DNA from: an uncultured Synechococcus sp.
GTDB taxonomy: Bacteria; Cyanobacteriota; Cyanobacteriia; PCC-6307; Cyanobiaceae
Length of the DNA stretch: 64,000 nucleotides
Direction of reading: 5' to 3'
Assembly: GCA_949373155.1 (NCBI GenBank)
Contig: CASICK010000015.1
Span: forward strand, 33,390 to 97,389
Position numbers and translations under genes: made by a program. Position 1 is the stretch's first letter. Every line of letters begins with the position of its first letter. The notes beneath the pieces are model-generated. The model was not told the DNA's origin. It saw only the letters and a list, made by a program, of their open reading frames with translations, and did not search any database. Below, in pieces: positions 37,727 through 47,965 of this stretch.

Positions 37727-38656
37727 TAGCTGCTTTTGAAGCGCCTCTGTCCATTCAAAAGACAGAGGCCAGCTCTCTCTGATAGTGAGACTCAACGCAA
37801 TGGCCTTCTCGGCATAAGCCGCTTCATTGATGAAAAGAGGGACCTGTCCATCAGCTCCCTCATAGGCAACGCAGCTGCCATCAGCCTTCTGAAAGAGCGG
37901 ATCACCGCGTCGCATGGGCTGCCAGTCCGAACCCTGACGCTGAGGGTGAAGGAAGGCCTCGGGTGAACCGGATGAAGAGCGCGGAAGATCAAGACTCCCC
38001 AGATGGCGATGAACGACCAATTGCTTGGGGTAGCGGGCTCGACCGGCCAGCACATCAGAGCAGGCCTCAAAGACGGCCTCGAGAGCTAGGCGAGTTTGCA
38101 TCAGGATTTTGTGAAGACGCACCATCTGGGGGACGGGCCCCACTTCAATCACCAGGCCACAGGGCCAGCTCTCCACTAGAAATCCCTGCTGAGCCTGATC
38201 GGCTTCATGGAGATAAACCGGTAAACCAAGACGTCCCTGAACAAGGGCCGCCAACGCCAAATCAGCAGGCCGACGCCCATAGACCACCAGGGAGCTTCCC
38301 ATCGAAGACGTGGTGCTGTGGAGATCGATCACCAACCCACAGGCCTCGATGCCTTCTGGGCCGTAACGGCTCACCAGGTCGAAGGCACGCTGAACTTCAA
38401 GGTCCAACTTGGACGATGAAATCCCCCCTAAATCAACCTGCTGAAGAAGGCCTGGCTGGAAGGAACGATTGAGATCTCGGTCGAGGTAACGACACCCTTT
38501 GGCATAGGCATCGGGATTGCCAATCACCGAGAGCGCCTCGCATCCATGGGTCTGAATCAAATGCGGCTGCTGCTGCCATTGTTCCAACAGCCATGGAGCA
38601 TTGATCTCATTGCCATGGGTTCCAGCCACCACAAGCACTCGAGGGCTTGGCATCAA
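37715..38656 (-). CDS. Aspartoacylase-like zinc deacylase
   Basis: This 313-residue protein has the AspA/succinylglutamate desuccinylase fold. Zinc ligands appear as H and E in [12 protein letters not shown] (residues 12-23), and the third His in [11 protein letters not shown]. The DRDLNRSF segment and the later catalytic Glu in [10 protein letters not shown] fit the family. It would hydrolyse an N-acyl-amino acid such as N-acetylaspartate; the true cyanobacterial substrate is unproven. It is divergent from the GST gene. Confidence 0.9.
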   Translation of the reverse strand: MMPSPRVLVVAGTHGNEINAPWLLEQWQQQPHLIQTHGCEALSVIGNPDAYAKGCRYLDRDLNRSFQPGLLQQVDLGGISSSKLDLEVQRAFDLVSRYGPEGIEACGLVIDLHSTTSSMGSSLVVYGRRPADLALAALVQGRLGLPVYLHEADQAQQGFLVESWPCGLVIEVGPVPQMVRLHKILMQTRLALEAVFEACSDVLAGRARYPKQLVVHRHLGSLDLPRSSSGSPEAFLHPQRQGSDWQPMRRGDPLFQKADGSCVAYEGADGQVPLFINEAAYAEKAIALSLTIRESWPLSFEWTEALQKQLSAG

Positions 38657-38708
38657 CTCTCAGCAGCCTCAAACAATCTGATGGAAGATAAGTGGAAATG
38701 GAACAACG

Positions 38709-39701
38709 ATGGCGATCCATCCACTGATTGTGCGCAGCGCTCGTCAAGGATGGCGCTGGCAATGGCTCCGATTGATGGGAGGACTAGGCCCTGCCGATCA
38801 AGGTGGTCACTATCGACGCCCAACCAGCACGCCGATGCAAACGCTCGTCTTAAGAGAGAAGGAGCTTGAAGCGAGAGATATCAAGACAAAACCCCACCTG
38901 ATCGTTGGCCGAAGTTGCCCATGGGCACATCGTGTCTGGCTCGTGTTTCAACTGAGAGGACTCAGCGCAAGCATCAACCTGCTGATGGCCGATGCTGATC
39001 ACGACGAAGGGCGTTGGCGACTGGAGCCGACCTGGCTTGGCTGCGACAGCCTCCTTGATCTTTACAAGCTGTGCGGGGCACCTCCCAGCTACAGGGCCAC
39101 GGTGCCAGTCCTGGTTGATCCGGGAGCAAGCCCATCCGATCCACCCCGATTGCTGGGAAATGACAGCACCCCCCTAAGCGCAGCACTGTGTTCATGGCCA
39201 GCAGAGGCGACGGCACTCAATCTCATCCCAAACGAATTGAAACCTTCCATTGCGTCATGGCAGGAATTGATCCAACCCTCGATTAATGACGGCGTCTATC
39301 GATGTGGATTTGCACGGAACCAAAGGGCCTTTGATCAAGCCAGCCAAGCCTTGTTCTCAGCTTTGGAGCAAGTGGAAGAGAGCTTGCAAACCAAAGGACC
39401 ATGGCTCTGCGGCGAGCAACTCACGCTGGCGGACGTCCGTCTTTTTCCCACTTTGATCCGTTGGGAAATTGTCTATGCACCTCTATTTGGATGTAGTGCC
39501 AAACCGCTTTGGATGTTTCCGGCACTTTGGAGTTGGCGTCAACGATTTTTTGCGCTTGCTGGAGTCAGCGAGAGTTGCAACAGTCAAAAGTGGAAACAGG
39601 ATTATTTCGGAGCACTCTTTCCGCTCAACCCAAGTGGAATTGTTCCAGATAGCCCTGACCTGAGCAGACTGATCGGGGCGGGAGTGGCACAACCGAAATG
39701 A
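38709..39701 (+). CDS. Glutathione S-transferase, glutathionyl-hydroquinone reductase-like
   Basis: This 330-residue protein has an N-terminal thioredoxin-like domain with the active-site motif CPWAHRVWLVFQLRGL near residue 70, and a C-terminal all-helical domain with EQLTLADVRLFPTLIRWE. The CPWAHR motif marks the Xi/omega-type class that reduces glutathionyl-hydroquinones. The frame starts at ATG 38709. It overlaps the next gene by four bases. Confidence 0.87.
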   Translation: MAIHPLIVRSARQGWRWQWLRLMGGLGPADQGGHYRRPTSTPMQTLVLREKELEARDIKTKPHLIVGRSCPWAHRVWLVFQLRGLSASINLLMADADHDEGRWRLEPTWLGCDSLLDLYKLCGAPPSYRATVPVLVDPGASPSDPPRLLGNDSTPLSAALCSWPAEATALNLIPNELKPSIASWQELIQPSINDGVYRCGFARNQRAFDQASQALFSALEQVEESLQTKGPWLCGEQLTLADVRLFPTLIRWEIVYAPLFGCSAKPLWMFPALWSWRQRFFALAGVSESCNSQKWKQDYFGALFPLNPSGIVPDSPDLSRLIGAGVAQPK

Positions 39702-40351
39702 CGACCAACAGCAAGACAAGAGCAGAACCCAGCTTTGAGGGGGTGTATGGCCCCTATTGCATCACCCTTCAGGATCAACGAGAGGTTCAGCTCTACCGAA
39801 TCTGCTTGCTGATCTGTGGTCTGAGCTTCAGTGCAGGACTAGGGCAATGGATCCTCGTAGGGCCCCAGCTAGCGCCCCTATGGCTGTTGCCCCTTGCCAT
39901 ATCACTAGGCCTGGCCTTGCGCTGGATTCACATCTATTTGCGCCCTCTCCATCAAACCCTTCAACTGTTTTGGGCCGCTGGATGCATCGGCTGGCTGGTC
40001 TTAGCCATCCAGGCCGGTCCATCCGACATTTTCAACACACTTGAGAGCCAACGTCTTTGGACCCTGGCGATTGGGCCTCTCTTTGCATCCCTGGCAGGCA
40101 TCGGCTTCAAGGAATTCTTTTGTTTCAGGCGTCCAGAAGCAATCGGACTCACCCTGCTTCTACCAGTGGCCCTCCTCGGTCATTTGAGTGGCCTGATTCC
40201 AGGGCCAGCAGCCATCAGCATGCTTGCGATTTGCTCCGCTCTTCTCGTACTTCTTGCCTTACGAAAATTCGGAATGGAGGCTGCTGCTGACGTCGGCGAT
40301 AAGAGCGTATTTGCTTACCTAGAAGACCTGCGTAAGGCCAAGACCACGTGA
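39698..40351 (+). CDS. DUF2301 family membrane protein
   Basis: This 217-residue protein has about six hydrophobic helices and begins MTTNSKTRAEPSFEGVYGPY, resembling DUF2301. The start overlaps the GST stop (ATGA), and the stop overlaps the ABC-F GTG start (GTGA). The chain of four-base overlaps GST, DUF2301 and ABC-F suggests one operon. The function is unknown. Confidence 0.8.
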   Translation: MTTNSKTRAEPSFEGVYGPYCITLQDQREVQLYRICLLICGLSFSAGLGQWILVGPQLAPLWLLPLAISLGLALRWIHIYLRPLHQTLQLFWAAGCIGWLVLAIQAGPSDIFNTLESQRLWTLAIGPLFASLAGIGFKEFFCFRRPEAIGLTLLLPVALLGHLSGLIPGPAAISMLAICSALLVLLALRKFGMEAAADVGDKSVFAYLEDLRKAKTT

Positions 40352-42267
40352 GCCTGATCAGTCTTGTTGATGCATCTAAAGACTTCGGCATCCGCACTCT
40401 TTTTGCCGACCTAACCCTCCACATTCGCGAAGGTGATCGCCTGGGACTGATTGGCCCCAATGGGTCAGGGAAGTCGACCTTGTTGAAAGTGCTTGCCGGA
40501 GAGGAGCCGCTTGGGGGAGGAGAACGACGCTGCTCGACGCGGTTGAGGGTTGAGCTGGTGGGCCAAGAGAGCAGTGTGGATCCAGGCCTGACCGTCTTGG
40601 AACAGGTTTTGGCAGGGTGCGGAGAGAAACGAGACCTGCTGCTGCGTTTTAGTGAACTGAGCGAAGCCGTTGCCGACAATCCGGACAACGCAGTGCTCTT
40701 GGCCGAGCTAGGCGGCCTGAGTCAAAGAATGGATGAATCCGAGGCTTGGAGTCTCGAACAACAGTGCCAGGAAGTCCTGCAAAGACTTGGGATCACTGAT
40801 CTACACAGCCCTGTGGAAGCTCTTTCCGGTGGATATCGAAAACGGGTAGGACTGGCATCGGCCCTTGTGGCTTGTCCTGATGTCCTGCTTCTCGATGAGC
40901 CCACTAACCACCTCGATGCTGCAGCGGTGGAGTGGTTGCAAAGCTGGCTCGATCGGTATCCAGGAGCGGTCGTCCTCGTCACCCATGACCGCTACGTCCT
41001 TGATCGAGTGACCCGCAGGATCGTGGAAGTGGAGCTGGGGGAAGCGCGCAGTATTGAGGGCAATTACAGCGCCTATTTGCAGCGAAAAGCCGAACAAAAT
41101 CTCGCTGATGCCGCTGGTGCTGCCAAATTCAAAAGCGTGCTCCGACGCGAATTGGCTTGGTTACGCCAAGGGCCAAAAGCACGCAGCACCAAACAAAAAG
41201 CGCGGCTGCAACGCATCGACGAGATGCGGAGTGCACCAACGAAACAGAGTCGCACCCAGCTGGAGATGGCCAGTGTGAGTCGTCGTATTGGGAAGGTCGC
41301 GATTGAGGCGGAGCATCTCTCCGTCTCAGCTGACGGCAGCAAAGACGGCCCCTTATTGCTCTCAGACTTCAGTTACAGCTTCAGCCCAGAAGACCGTATC
41401 GGAATCATTGGCCCCAATGGAAGTGGCAAATCAACCCTGCTGGACCTGATCGCGGGACGCCGTCAGCCAACTGGCGGGTCCCTTCAGATTGGAGAAACTG
41501 TTCATCTCGGATATCTCGACCAACACACCGATGTGCTTAGCGATGGGAAGGGGTTAGAGCGCAAAGTGATCGACTTTGTCGAGGAAGCGGCATCAACCAT
41601 TGACCTGGGCAATGAGCAACTCAGTGCATCTCAGCTGCTGGAACGCTTTTTATTCCCACCAGCACAACAACACAGCCCCCTCAGCAAACTCTCTGGTGGA
41701 GAACGACGGCGCTTAAGCCTGTGCCGCATGTTGATTCAGGCACCCAATGTGTTGCTGCTCGACGAGCCAACCAACGACTTGGATGTCCAGACCCTGAGTG
41801 TGCTTGAAGACCTCCTCGAGGATTTCCGTGGCTGTGTTGTCGTCGTCTCGCACGATCGCTATTTCCTAGACCGCACCGTCGACCGTCTCTTCTGTTTTGA
41901 GAACGGACGCCTGCAGCGTTTTGAAGGGAACTACAGCGCATTTCTGGATCACCGTCGTGATCTGGAGAAAACGCAAAACGAAGCACTGGCAGCGAAAGAA
42001 AGCGCCCAACGTTCGGCAAAATCAGCTTCCAAACAGGTTTCAACTCCGGCCAACAAGCCAAAACGGCGCAGTTTTAAAGAATCGAAGGAGCTGGAGCGCC
42101 TCGATAGTGATCTCCCCGCCCTGGAGCAGAGAAAACAGGAGCTGGAACAGACCATTGCTAGCGGTAGGGGGGATCTCAGCTCTCTGAGCTTGGAACTCGC
42201 CGCTTTATTGGACTCGCTTCATACCAGTGAGGAGCGCTGGCTGGAGCTCAGCGAACTCGAGCCTTAA
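40348..42267 (+). CDS. ABC-F family ATPase (Uup-like)
   Basis: This 639-residue protein holds two ATP-binding cassettes in tandem and no membrane segments. Both Walker A motifs read GPNGSGKST, the signature motifs are LSGGYRKRV and LSGGERRRL, and Walker B sites are LLLDEPTNHLD and LLLDEPTNDLD. A C-terminal coiled-coil region (about 570-635) is Lys/Glu-rich, as in Uup. ABC-F proteins act on ribosomes or DNA, not in transport. The start is GTG. Confidence 0.93.
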   Translation: MSLISLVDASKDFGIRTLFADLTLHIREGDRLGLIGPNGSGKSTLLKVLAGEEPLGGGERRCSTRLRVELVGQESSVDPGLTVLEQVLAGCGEKRDLLLRFSELSEAVADNPDNAVLLAELGGLSQRMDESEAWSLEQQCQEVLQRLGITDLHSPVEALSGGYRKRVGLASALVACPDVLLLDEPTNHLDAAAVEWLQSWLDRYPGAVVLVTHDRYVLDRVTRRIVEVELGEARSIEGNYSAYLQRKAEQNLADAAGAAKFKSVLRRELAWLRQGPKARSTKQKARLQRIDEMRSAPTKQSRTQLEMASVSRRIGKVAIEAEHLSVSADGSKDGPLLLSDFSYSFSPEDRIGIIGPNGSGKSTLLDLIAGRRQPTGGSLQIGETVHLGYLDQHTDVLSDGKGLERKVIDFVEEAASTIDLGNEQLSASQLLERFLFPPAQQHSPLSKLSGGERRRLSLCRMLIQAPNVLLLDEPTNDLDVQTLSVLEDLLEDFRGCVVVVSHDRYFLDRTVDRLFCFENGRLQRFEGNYSAFLDHRRDLEKTQNEALAAKESAQRSAKSASKQVSTPANKPKRRSFKESKELERLDSDLPALEQRKQELEQTIASGRGDLSSLSLELAALLDSLHTSEERWLELSELEP

Positions 42268-42452
42268 GCCTTTGCACATGGATGGATCGCATCGCCCGCA
42301 GTTAGTGATGCTCGCCAACATGAGATACAGCCCTTTCGGAGATGCCGGACACGTTGTTACGGAAACCATCTCGCCTCCAGGATCATTGGCATTAGAGGAA
42401 ATCAACCGTAAAATACATGCATCGCAATTGGCTTCCAAGAGCCGCCGATTCC

Positions 42453-42671
42453 ATGAAATCCATCGACGAGCACATCAAGAAAGATCAGTCAGAGATTGAA
42501 GCAGCTCGTGCTTCAGGCGACGAAGCAAAGGTGCGTCACCTGACGAACGAGCTTCATTCTCTTGAGGAATACAAGGAGCACAATCCTGAGGACAAGCACG
42601 ACCCCACCTCACTCGAGCTTTATTGCGATTCAAACCCAGACGCCGAGGAGTGTCGCGTCTACGACGACTGA
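42453..42671 (+). CDS. CP12 family protein, short form
   Basis: CP12 bundles GAPDH and phosphoribulokinase into an inactive complex when its cysteines oxidise. This 72-residue protein has the C-terminal CP12 signature LELYCDSNPDAEECRVYDD (Cys58 and Cys67), the GAPDH-binding end. The N-terminal cysteine pair and the AWD-VEEL core of canonical CP12 are absent, and helices of Glu/Lys/His composition replace them. ATG at 42453 fits the family start MKSIDEHIKKD. It follows ABC-F by 185 bases and ends just before a terminator. Confidence 0.8.
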   Translation: MKSIDEHIKKDQSEIEAARASGDEAKVRHLTNELHSLEEYKEHNPEDKHDPTSLELYCDSNPDAEECRVYDD

Positions 42672-42695
42672 GCCATCTAGGGACTCTTGGTGATG

Positions 42696-42722
42696 AACCT
42701 GCCTCCTAAGGCAGGTTTTTTT
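42696..42722 (+). terminator. Rho-independent terminator of the CP12 gene
   Basis: AACCTGCC and GGCAGGTT form a perfect eight-base stem around TCCTAA, followed by seven T. It lies 24 bases after the CP12 stop. Confidence 0.9.
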
Positions 42723-42748
42723 ATGCACTTTCGACCCTTCAGCCAGCC

Positions 42749-43738
42749 CTAGATCCCCAATTCGCTCCAAACACGATCCAACATCTGACTCAACCCGCGA
42801 CTCATCGCTGCAGAAATCAGGAGGGGAGTGCGTCCGCCGGCATCAGTCAGAGCAGAAACGATCGCGTCAAGATCCTCTTCCTGAATGAGCTCCTGCTTGT
42901 TAATGACCAGAATTCTGGGGCGCTCAACTAATCCATGTCCATAGGCTTCCAGCTCCTTTTCAACAACGCGCAGATCCAGCAAGGGATCTTCGGCGCCACC
43001 ATCCACAAGGTGAATGAGGAGTCGGGTGCGTTCGATATGGCGGAGGAAATCGTGGCCCAACCCCGCGCCCTGGGCTGCACCAGCAATTAAACCCGGAATA
43101 TCAGCGAACACGGTGCCGTCTCCTGTCGGGCGGCGCACCACACCAAGATTCGGAATCAGGGTTGTGAACGGGTAGTCGGCAATTTTGGGTCGAGCAGCAG
43201 ATAAAACACTGATCAGCGTGCTTTTCCCTGCATTCGGAAGCCCAATAATCCCCACTTCGGCTAACAGCTTGAGCTCCAGCTGCAATCGCCACTCTTCGCC
43301 GTCACGACCCTCAGTGAATTTTTCGGGAGCACGATTTCGATTGCTTAGGTAATGGGCATTGCCCAGCCCGCCCCGACCTCCAAACGCCACGGTGAGACGT
43401 TCTCCAGGTGTCGTGAGGTCACCGAGCATGATTCCCGTACTCATATGACGAACTTCAGTGCCACATGGAACCTTGATGACCAAGGGCGGGCCTGATGCCC
43501 CAGTGCAGCGATTGGGACCTCCCCTGCGCCCATCAATTGCGGCGAACAGCCTTTTGTATTTGAAATCCAAAAGGGTTTGCAGGTTGGAATCTGCCTCCAA
43601 CACCACATCCGCGCCCTGACCCCCATCACCACCAGAAGGTCCTCCCGCTGGAACATATTTTTCTCGACGGAAGGCCATGATGCCGTCACCACCACGGCCA
43701 CCCCGCACGGAAATGCGCGCTTGGTCGATGAACTGCAC
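42749..43738 (-). CDS. obgE: GTPase ObgE/CgtA
   Basis: Obg is an essential GTPase in 50S ribosome assembly and stress signalling. In the 329-residue protein the N-terminal Obg fold is Gly-rich ([20 protein letters not shown]), and the G domain has [12 protein letters not shown] (residues about 165-176), DIPGLI and NKQE. It lacks the long C-terminal domain, as in many cyanobacteria. It is divergent from the ABC ATPase gene; about 60 bases separate their starts. Confidence 0.93.
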   Translation of the reverse strand: MQFIDQARISVRGGRGGDGIMAFRREKYVPAGGPSGGDGGQGADVVLEADSNLQTLLDFKYKRLFAAIDGRRGGPNRCTGASGPPLVIKVPCGTEVRHMSTGIMLGDLTTPGERLTVAFGGRGGLGNAHYLSNRNRAPEKFTEGRDGEEWRLQLELKLLAEVGIIGLPNAGKSTLISVLSAARPKIADYPFTTLIPNLGVVRRPTGDGTVFADIPGLIAGAAQGAGLGHDFLRHIERTRLLIHLVDGGAEDPLLDLRVVEKELEAYGHGLVERPRILVINKQELIQEEDLDAIVSALTDAGGRTPLLISAAMSRGLSQMLDRVWSELGI

Positions 43739-43798
43739 AGCAAGCCTCAGTTGGGGCCAATTGCCAACCCTAGGATCGAAGAGTACGAGGACAAGAGC

Positions 43799-45031
43799 TT
43801 GGCCGGGGTTCGCTTCGAGGCACTCAGCAAGAACTATCCGTCCCGTGGAGGGGGCGAGCCTGTTGAGGTGATTCGTGATCTTTCCCTCAGCATCGCTGAC
43901 GGAGAATTTCTAGTACTCGTTGGTCCATCTGGCTGCGGCAAAAGCACACTTCTGCGACTGATGGCAGGCCTGGAATCCCCCAGCTCTGGAGAGATCCTGG
44001 TGGGAGACCAACCCGTATCTGGCCTGAGGCCAGCGAAGCGCAATGTAGCGATGGTGTTTCAAAGCTATGCGCTCTATCCCCATCTAAGCGTTCGCGACAA
44101 CTTGGCCTTTGGCTTAAGGAGAAGCCAACAGCGCACGGGCTTGCAACAGCTCCAGGACCAACTTCACCGCAACACCCGCCGTCTCCCTGCTGCTCTAAGG
44201 ATCCCCTCGCAACGAGAGCAGCAGCTCGAGAAGCGCATCCAGGATGTGGCGCACTCTCTTGAATTGGATCAGCTCCTCGATCGACGACCGAAGGAACTTT
44301 CTGGTGGACAAAAACAACGGGTGGCCTTGGGCCGGGCCATGGCCCGAAAGCCAGAGGTGTTCCTTATGGATGAACCGCTGAGCAATCTCGACGCAAAATT
44401 GCGCGGGAGCACCCGCGCGCGGATTGTTGACCTCCAGCGACAACTCGGGACCACCACCATCTACGTCACCCATGACCAAGTGGAGGCGATGACCATGGGC
44501 CACCGCATCGCGGTGCTTAACCAGGGACACCTGCAGCAATTGGGCACTCCGATGGAGTTGTACCGCTGGCCGTCCAATCTGTTTGTGGCCCAATTCATCG
44601 GCAGCCCACCGATGAACGTGCTGCCCGTCCATGTAGGGCCTGGTGCCACGTTGATGCTCAAAGGCAAACGCCTCAACGTGGAAGGGCCCACCAGGGCCCT
44701 TCTTCAGACCCTCGAAGGCCAACAGCTAAGCGGCGGAATCCGTCCTGAGCAACTGCATGTTGCACCAGCAACCAACCGAAATCTTCCGGCTGAAGTGAGT
44801 CACAGTGAGGTTTTAGGGAACGAACAACTGCTCACCTGCCGCCTGCTGGACGGGAACCACTTAGTGCAGGTGAGAGCCGATCCAAGCCTGAACGTTTCGA
44901 TTGGAGGATCGATTCACTTAGAAGCAGATCCAGATGGCTGGCGGTTATTTGATGAGGCTGGGGACGCCATTGCTTTACCAGAGCTCCCACCAGTTGATAC
45001 CGATGAGCCGCAACTGCCCCAGCTGAGCTGA
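43799..45031 (+). CDS. ABC transporter ATP-binding protein, MalK/UgpC type
   Basis: This ATPase energises an ABC importer for sugars or glycerol phosphates at the plasma membrane. It has Walker [11 protein letters not shown]-loop [12 protein letters not shown], signature LSGGQKQRV, Walker [12 protein letters not shown] and a C-terminal TOBE/MalK regulatory domain. The TTG at 43799 follows GAGGAC and gives [16 protein letters not shown]; the frame extends upstream into antisense obgE sequence, which is rejected. Between the Q-loop and signature it has an insertion of about 35 Arg/Gln-rich residues. No permease gene is near, so the substrate is unknown (glucosylglycerol is possible). Confidence 0.88.
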   Translation: MAGVRFEALSKNYPSRGGGEPVEVIRDLSLSIADGEFLVLVGPSGCGKSTLLRLMAGLESPSSGEILVGDQPVSGLRPAKRNVAMVFQSYALYPHLSVRDNLAFGLRRSQQRTGLQQLQDQLHRNTRRLPAALRIPSQREQQLEKRIQDVAHSLELDQLLDRRPKELSGGQKQRVALGRAMARKPEVFLMDEPLSNLDAKLRGSTRARIVDLQRQLGTTTIYVTHDQVEAMTMGHRIAVLNQGHLQQLGTPMELYRWPSNLFVAQFIGSPPMNVLPVHVGPGATLMLKGKRLNVEGPTRALLQTLEGQQLSGGIRPEQLHVAPATNRNLPAEVSHSEVLGNEQLLTCRLLDGNHLVQVRADPSLNVSIGGSIHLEADPDGWRLFDEAGDAIALPELPPVDTDEPQLPQLS

Positions 45032-45039
45032 CTCAGCGA

Positions 45040-47460
45040 TCAGCGCACCCAAACAACACTGCAACCTGGACCGCCATCTCCCTGATCGGCATCACCAACC
45101 CGTTCCACATATGGGAGTGAATCGAGCCACTGACGCAAGCCGCGCTTGAGGCGGCCAGTCCCGATCCCGTGGATCACCCAAACCGGACCATTGGCACCAC
45201 GAAGCAGCTCTTCAACAGCGGCTTCAGCTTCATGCACTCTCTGGCCGCGAACATCCACCGTGTTCCGAGACGTACGCACCTGGGAGCTGCCGGCTCCTCG
45301 TCGCGCTTTCACTTGAACCACGGGTTTCTCAGGCGGCGCAGCTCGGCGACCATCCAGGCTTTCCACCGATTGAAGATCCACCATGCTGCGCATCACGCCG
45401 CAGCGCACACTCAGTTGCTGACCATCGTCTGACACCTCCAGTACCTCGGCCGCTTTGTCAAGGGCAAGAAGGCGAATGCGCTCGCCCACAGAGGGGCGCC
45501 ATTCCGGATGTAAGCGCCGCTCTGGAACGGCGCGATGGTTGGATTCGAGCTTGCGCAGCCGCTGACCAGCGCGACGAGCAGTTTCACCATCCGCCTTCTG
45601 ATCCCGCAATCTGCGAATCAGCTGACGAACCTCTTGTTGACCGTCGCGAATCGAGCTCTCCAAACGCTGACGTCCCAATTCCTGCTGCTGCGCAGAGTTT
45701 TTACGTTGCTGCTCCCAGCGTTGAAGAAGCTCCTCATGCAGCAATTCAGTCCGAGCCAAAAGTGCAGCCGCATCTTCAGCCGCGGCCTGTTGGCGTTGCC
45801 GCTGCTCTTCCAGGCCACGGATCACAGTATTGACATCCCCATCCCCACTGGGCTTCAGCAGTTGCCTGGCTTGTTCAATCACGCCGCTGTCAAAACCAAG
45901 ACGCGTCGCGATCGCCAACGCATTGCTGCGTCCTGGAATCCCCCAAAGCAGCTGATACGTCGGTGAAAGGGAGTCGCTATCGAAGGCCACAGAAGCGTTT
46001 TCAAAGCGTGAATCGCTGTACTTGAGTGCTTTGAGCTCCCCAAAGTGGGTGGTGGCAATGGTGAGTCGGGCGCAATCGGCCAAATTGCGCAGCAACGCAA
46101 TCGCCAAGGCTGTCCCTTCACTGGGATCTGTACCAGCGCCCACCTCATCGAGCAGCACCAACGCCGGTGACGGTCCAGAAGCGATGGATTGAAGGATGCT
46201 TCCGATCCTTTTCACGTGACCACTAAACGTGGACAAACTCTGTTGAAGCGACTGCTCGTCGCCGATATCCGCCAGGACCTGTGCACACCAAGGAAGTGAG
46301 GGACTGCCTTTGCACGGAATCCACATCCCGGCTCTAGCCATCAATGCCGCTAAGCCAATGCTCTTCAAGGTCACTGTTTTGCCACCGGTGTTGGGTCCCG
46401 TGATGGCAACAACCCGCAACTGCTCCGACACCTCAACGCTCACGGGCACCACAGGGGCGCCACCTTCCTTGCGCTGCTGCCAAACAAGCAGTGGATGGCG
46501 CAGCTCCAGAATTTGGAATGGAGCATCAGCTTGAGCTTCAAGCCGGGGTGGTACGGCACCAAGCCACTGGCCATAACGCCCCCTCGCCAAGGCCAGATCT
46601 AACTTCAACAACACGGCCATCAAGCGAGCGATCGCATCGATTTGCTCTGCAACGGCAGCACTGAGCTCCGCCAGAACCCGACGCTCCTCTTCTCTGATCC
46701 GGCCATCGAGGGCGGCAAGACGATTACCGAGACCGATCACAGTTTTCGGTTCAACGAACACAGTGTTGCCAGACGAAGAGCTGTCGTGAACCATTCCTGG
46801 ACATTGAGAGGCGGCACCAGCCTTCACCGCTAAAACCGGTCGACCATGGCGTTCTGCAATCACGGTGTCTTGCAACAGAGACGCCCAGCGCCGCACAACC
46901 GCCTGCAAACGATCACGCCGTTCCTGGCGTGCAACCTGCCATTGGAGACGTAACTCTTCCAACGATTCACTCGCTCGGTTCGCAACGCGCCCCCCCTCTT
47001 CCAGGGCAAATTTCAAACGCTGCTCAAGATCAGGCAGTGTCGCCACGTTCTCCAGCAGAGCTGAACAATCAGGCCTTAAGTCAGGATCATCGATCTGACG
47101 GCGAAGGCGTCGGGCGGCAGCGAGTGTGTGCGCCACAGACAACAACTCCTCGCCTGACGCCGTTCCACCTTTGGAGCAACGGAGCACGACCATCTCGAGG
47201 TCATACACCCCTTGAAAACTCAATCCGCCATCAAGGAGACCGTCCAGGCTGGCGAGCTCCATACTCCTAGCTTGAAGGGTCAACGTGGTTTCAAGGTCAG
47301 CTGGAAGCTGCCCCTTCAAACAGTGCTGGCGCCCCTGTGGTGTGTTGGCAAATGTTGAAAAGTGCTGGCACAACCGTGGCCACTCCAGCAACTCCAGGGT
47401 CTCTTCAAGGATCGAAACCGAGGGAGGCGCCGATGTCGTACGGGGTTCAGACGTCATCAA
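45040..47460 (-). CDS. mutS2: Endonuclease MutS2
   Basis: MutS2 is a MutS paralogue that suppresses recombination or rescues stalled ribosomes. In the 806-residue protein the ATPase has Walker A GPNTGGKTVTLKSIGL, Walker B VLLDEVGAGTDPSEG, a long coiled coil (about 520-640), and a C-terminal Smr nuclease domain VDVRGQRVHEAEAAVEELL. Its ATG overlaps the stop of the upstream glyoxalase-like gene by four bases. Confidence 0.93.
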   Translation of the reverse strand: MMTSEPRTTSAPPSVSILEETLELLEWPRLCQHFSTFANTPQGRQHCLKGQLPADLETTLTLQARSMELASLDGLLDGGLSFQGVYDLEMVVLRCSKGGTASGEELLSVAHTLAAARRLRRQIDDPDLRPDCSALLENVATLPDLEQRLKFALEEGGRVANRASESLEELRLQWQVARQERRDRLQAVVRRWASLLQDTVIAERHGRPVLAVKAGAASQCPGMVHDSSSSGNTVFVEPKTVIGLGNRLAALDGRIREEERRVLAELSAAVAEQIDAIARLMAVLLKLDLALARGRYGQWLGAVPPRLEAQADAPFQILELRHPLLVWQQRKEGGAPVVPVSVEVSEQLRVVAITGPNTGGKTVTLKSIGLAALMARAGMWIPCKGSPSLPWCAQVLADIGDEQSLQQSLSTFSGHVKRIGSILQSIASGPSPALVLLDEVGAGTDPSEGTALAIALLRNLADCARLTIATTHFGELKALKYSDSRFENASVAFDSDSLSPTYQLLWGIPGRSNALAIATRLGFDSGVIEQARQLLKPSGDGDVNTVIRGLEEQRQRQQAAAEDAAALLARTELLHEELLQRWEQQRKNSAQQQELGRQRLESSIRDGQQEVRQLIRRLRDQKADGETARRAGQRLRKLESNHRAVPERRLHPEWRPSVGERIRLLALDKAAEVLEVSDDGQQLSVRCGVMRSMVDLQSVESLDGRRAAPPEKPVVQVKARRGAGSSQVRTSRNTVDVRGQRVHEAEAAVEELLRGANGPVWVIHGIGTGRLKRGLRQWLDSLPYVERVGDADQGDGGPGCSVVWVR

Positions 47461-47858
47461 GAGAGACCCGCCGATGCCTCCATCTGGTTGGAGGGGATTC
47501 CACCGGGAGGTTCATACAGCATCTCGAGCCAGTTCCCATCTGGATCCCGGAAGTAAAAGGAGGCTGTGCCATCTCTGTGGTCATGCACGGCCCCAACGCT
47601 GACCCCAGACGCTTTTAAGTGATCGTGGACCACATCAACCTCGGCGCGATCACGAAAGTGAAAGGCAAAATGCGGGCCTGCCGCTTTGTAGGTGGGTCCC
47701 AGGAGGGCTAATCCATCGCGACTCTCTCCCGCTTCGAGATAACACCAGTCGTCCGCCTTCCAAACCAAGTGCATGCCGAGATCACAGTAAAAAGCGATCG
47801 CACGTGACAGATCCTGCACACGGATGGCGACGTGGCCAAGGCGCTGAACCGCTGGCAT
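47457..47858 (-). CDS. VOC superfamily (glyoxalase-like) protein
   Basis: This 133-residue protein matches the vicinal-oxygen-chelate fold: LGHVAIRVQDLSRAIAFYCD at the N-terminus and a C-terminal FYFRDPDGNWLEMLYEPPGG block. Metal ligands are likely His and Glu in these blocks. Members include glyoxalase I and dioxygenases; the substrate is unknown. It overlaps mutS2 (ATGA). Confidence 0.88.
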   Translation of the reverse strand: MPAVQRLGHVAIRVQDLSRAIAFYCDLGMHLVWKADDWCYLEAGESRDGLALLGPTYKAAGPHFAFHFRDRAEVDVVHDHLKASGVSVGAVHDHRDGTASFYFRDPDGNWLEMLYEPPGGIPSNQMEASAGLS

Positions 47859-47965
47859 AGATGCTGTGAAAGAAGACGGTCATTCTGGTGTGTCAATCGC
47901 CATCTGTGAGTGACTCAACGAGCCAGACCGTTTCACGACCCAGACGGTCTATGGCGTAGCCGTCT

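Noticed and set aside
43577..43798. Upstream extension of the ABC ATPase
   Set aside because: It is antisense to obgE and has no ABC sequence; TTG 43799 has a ribosome site.
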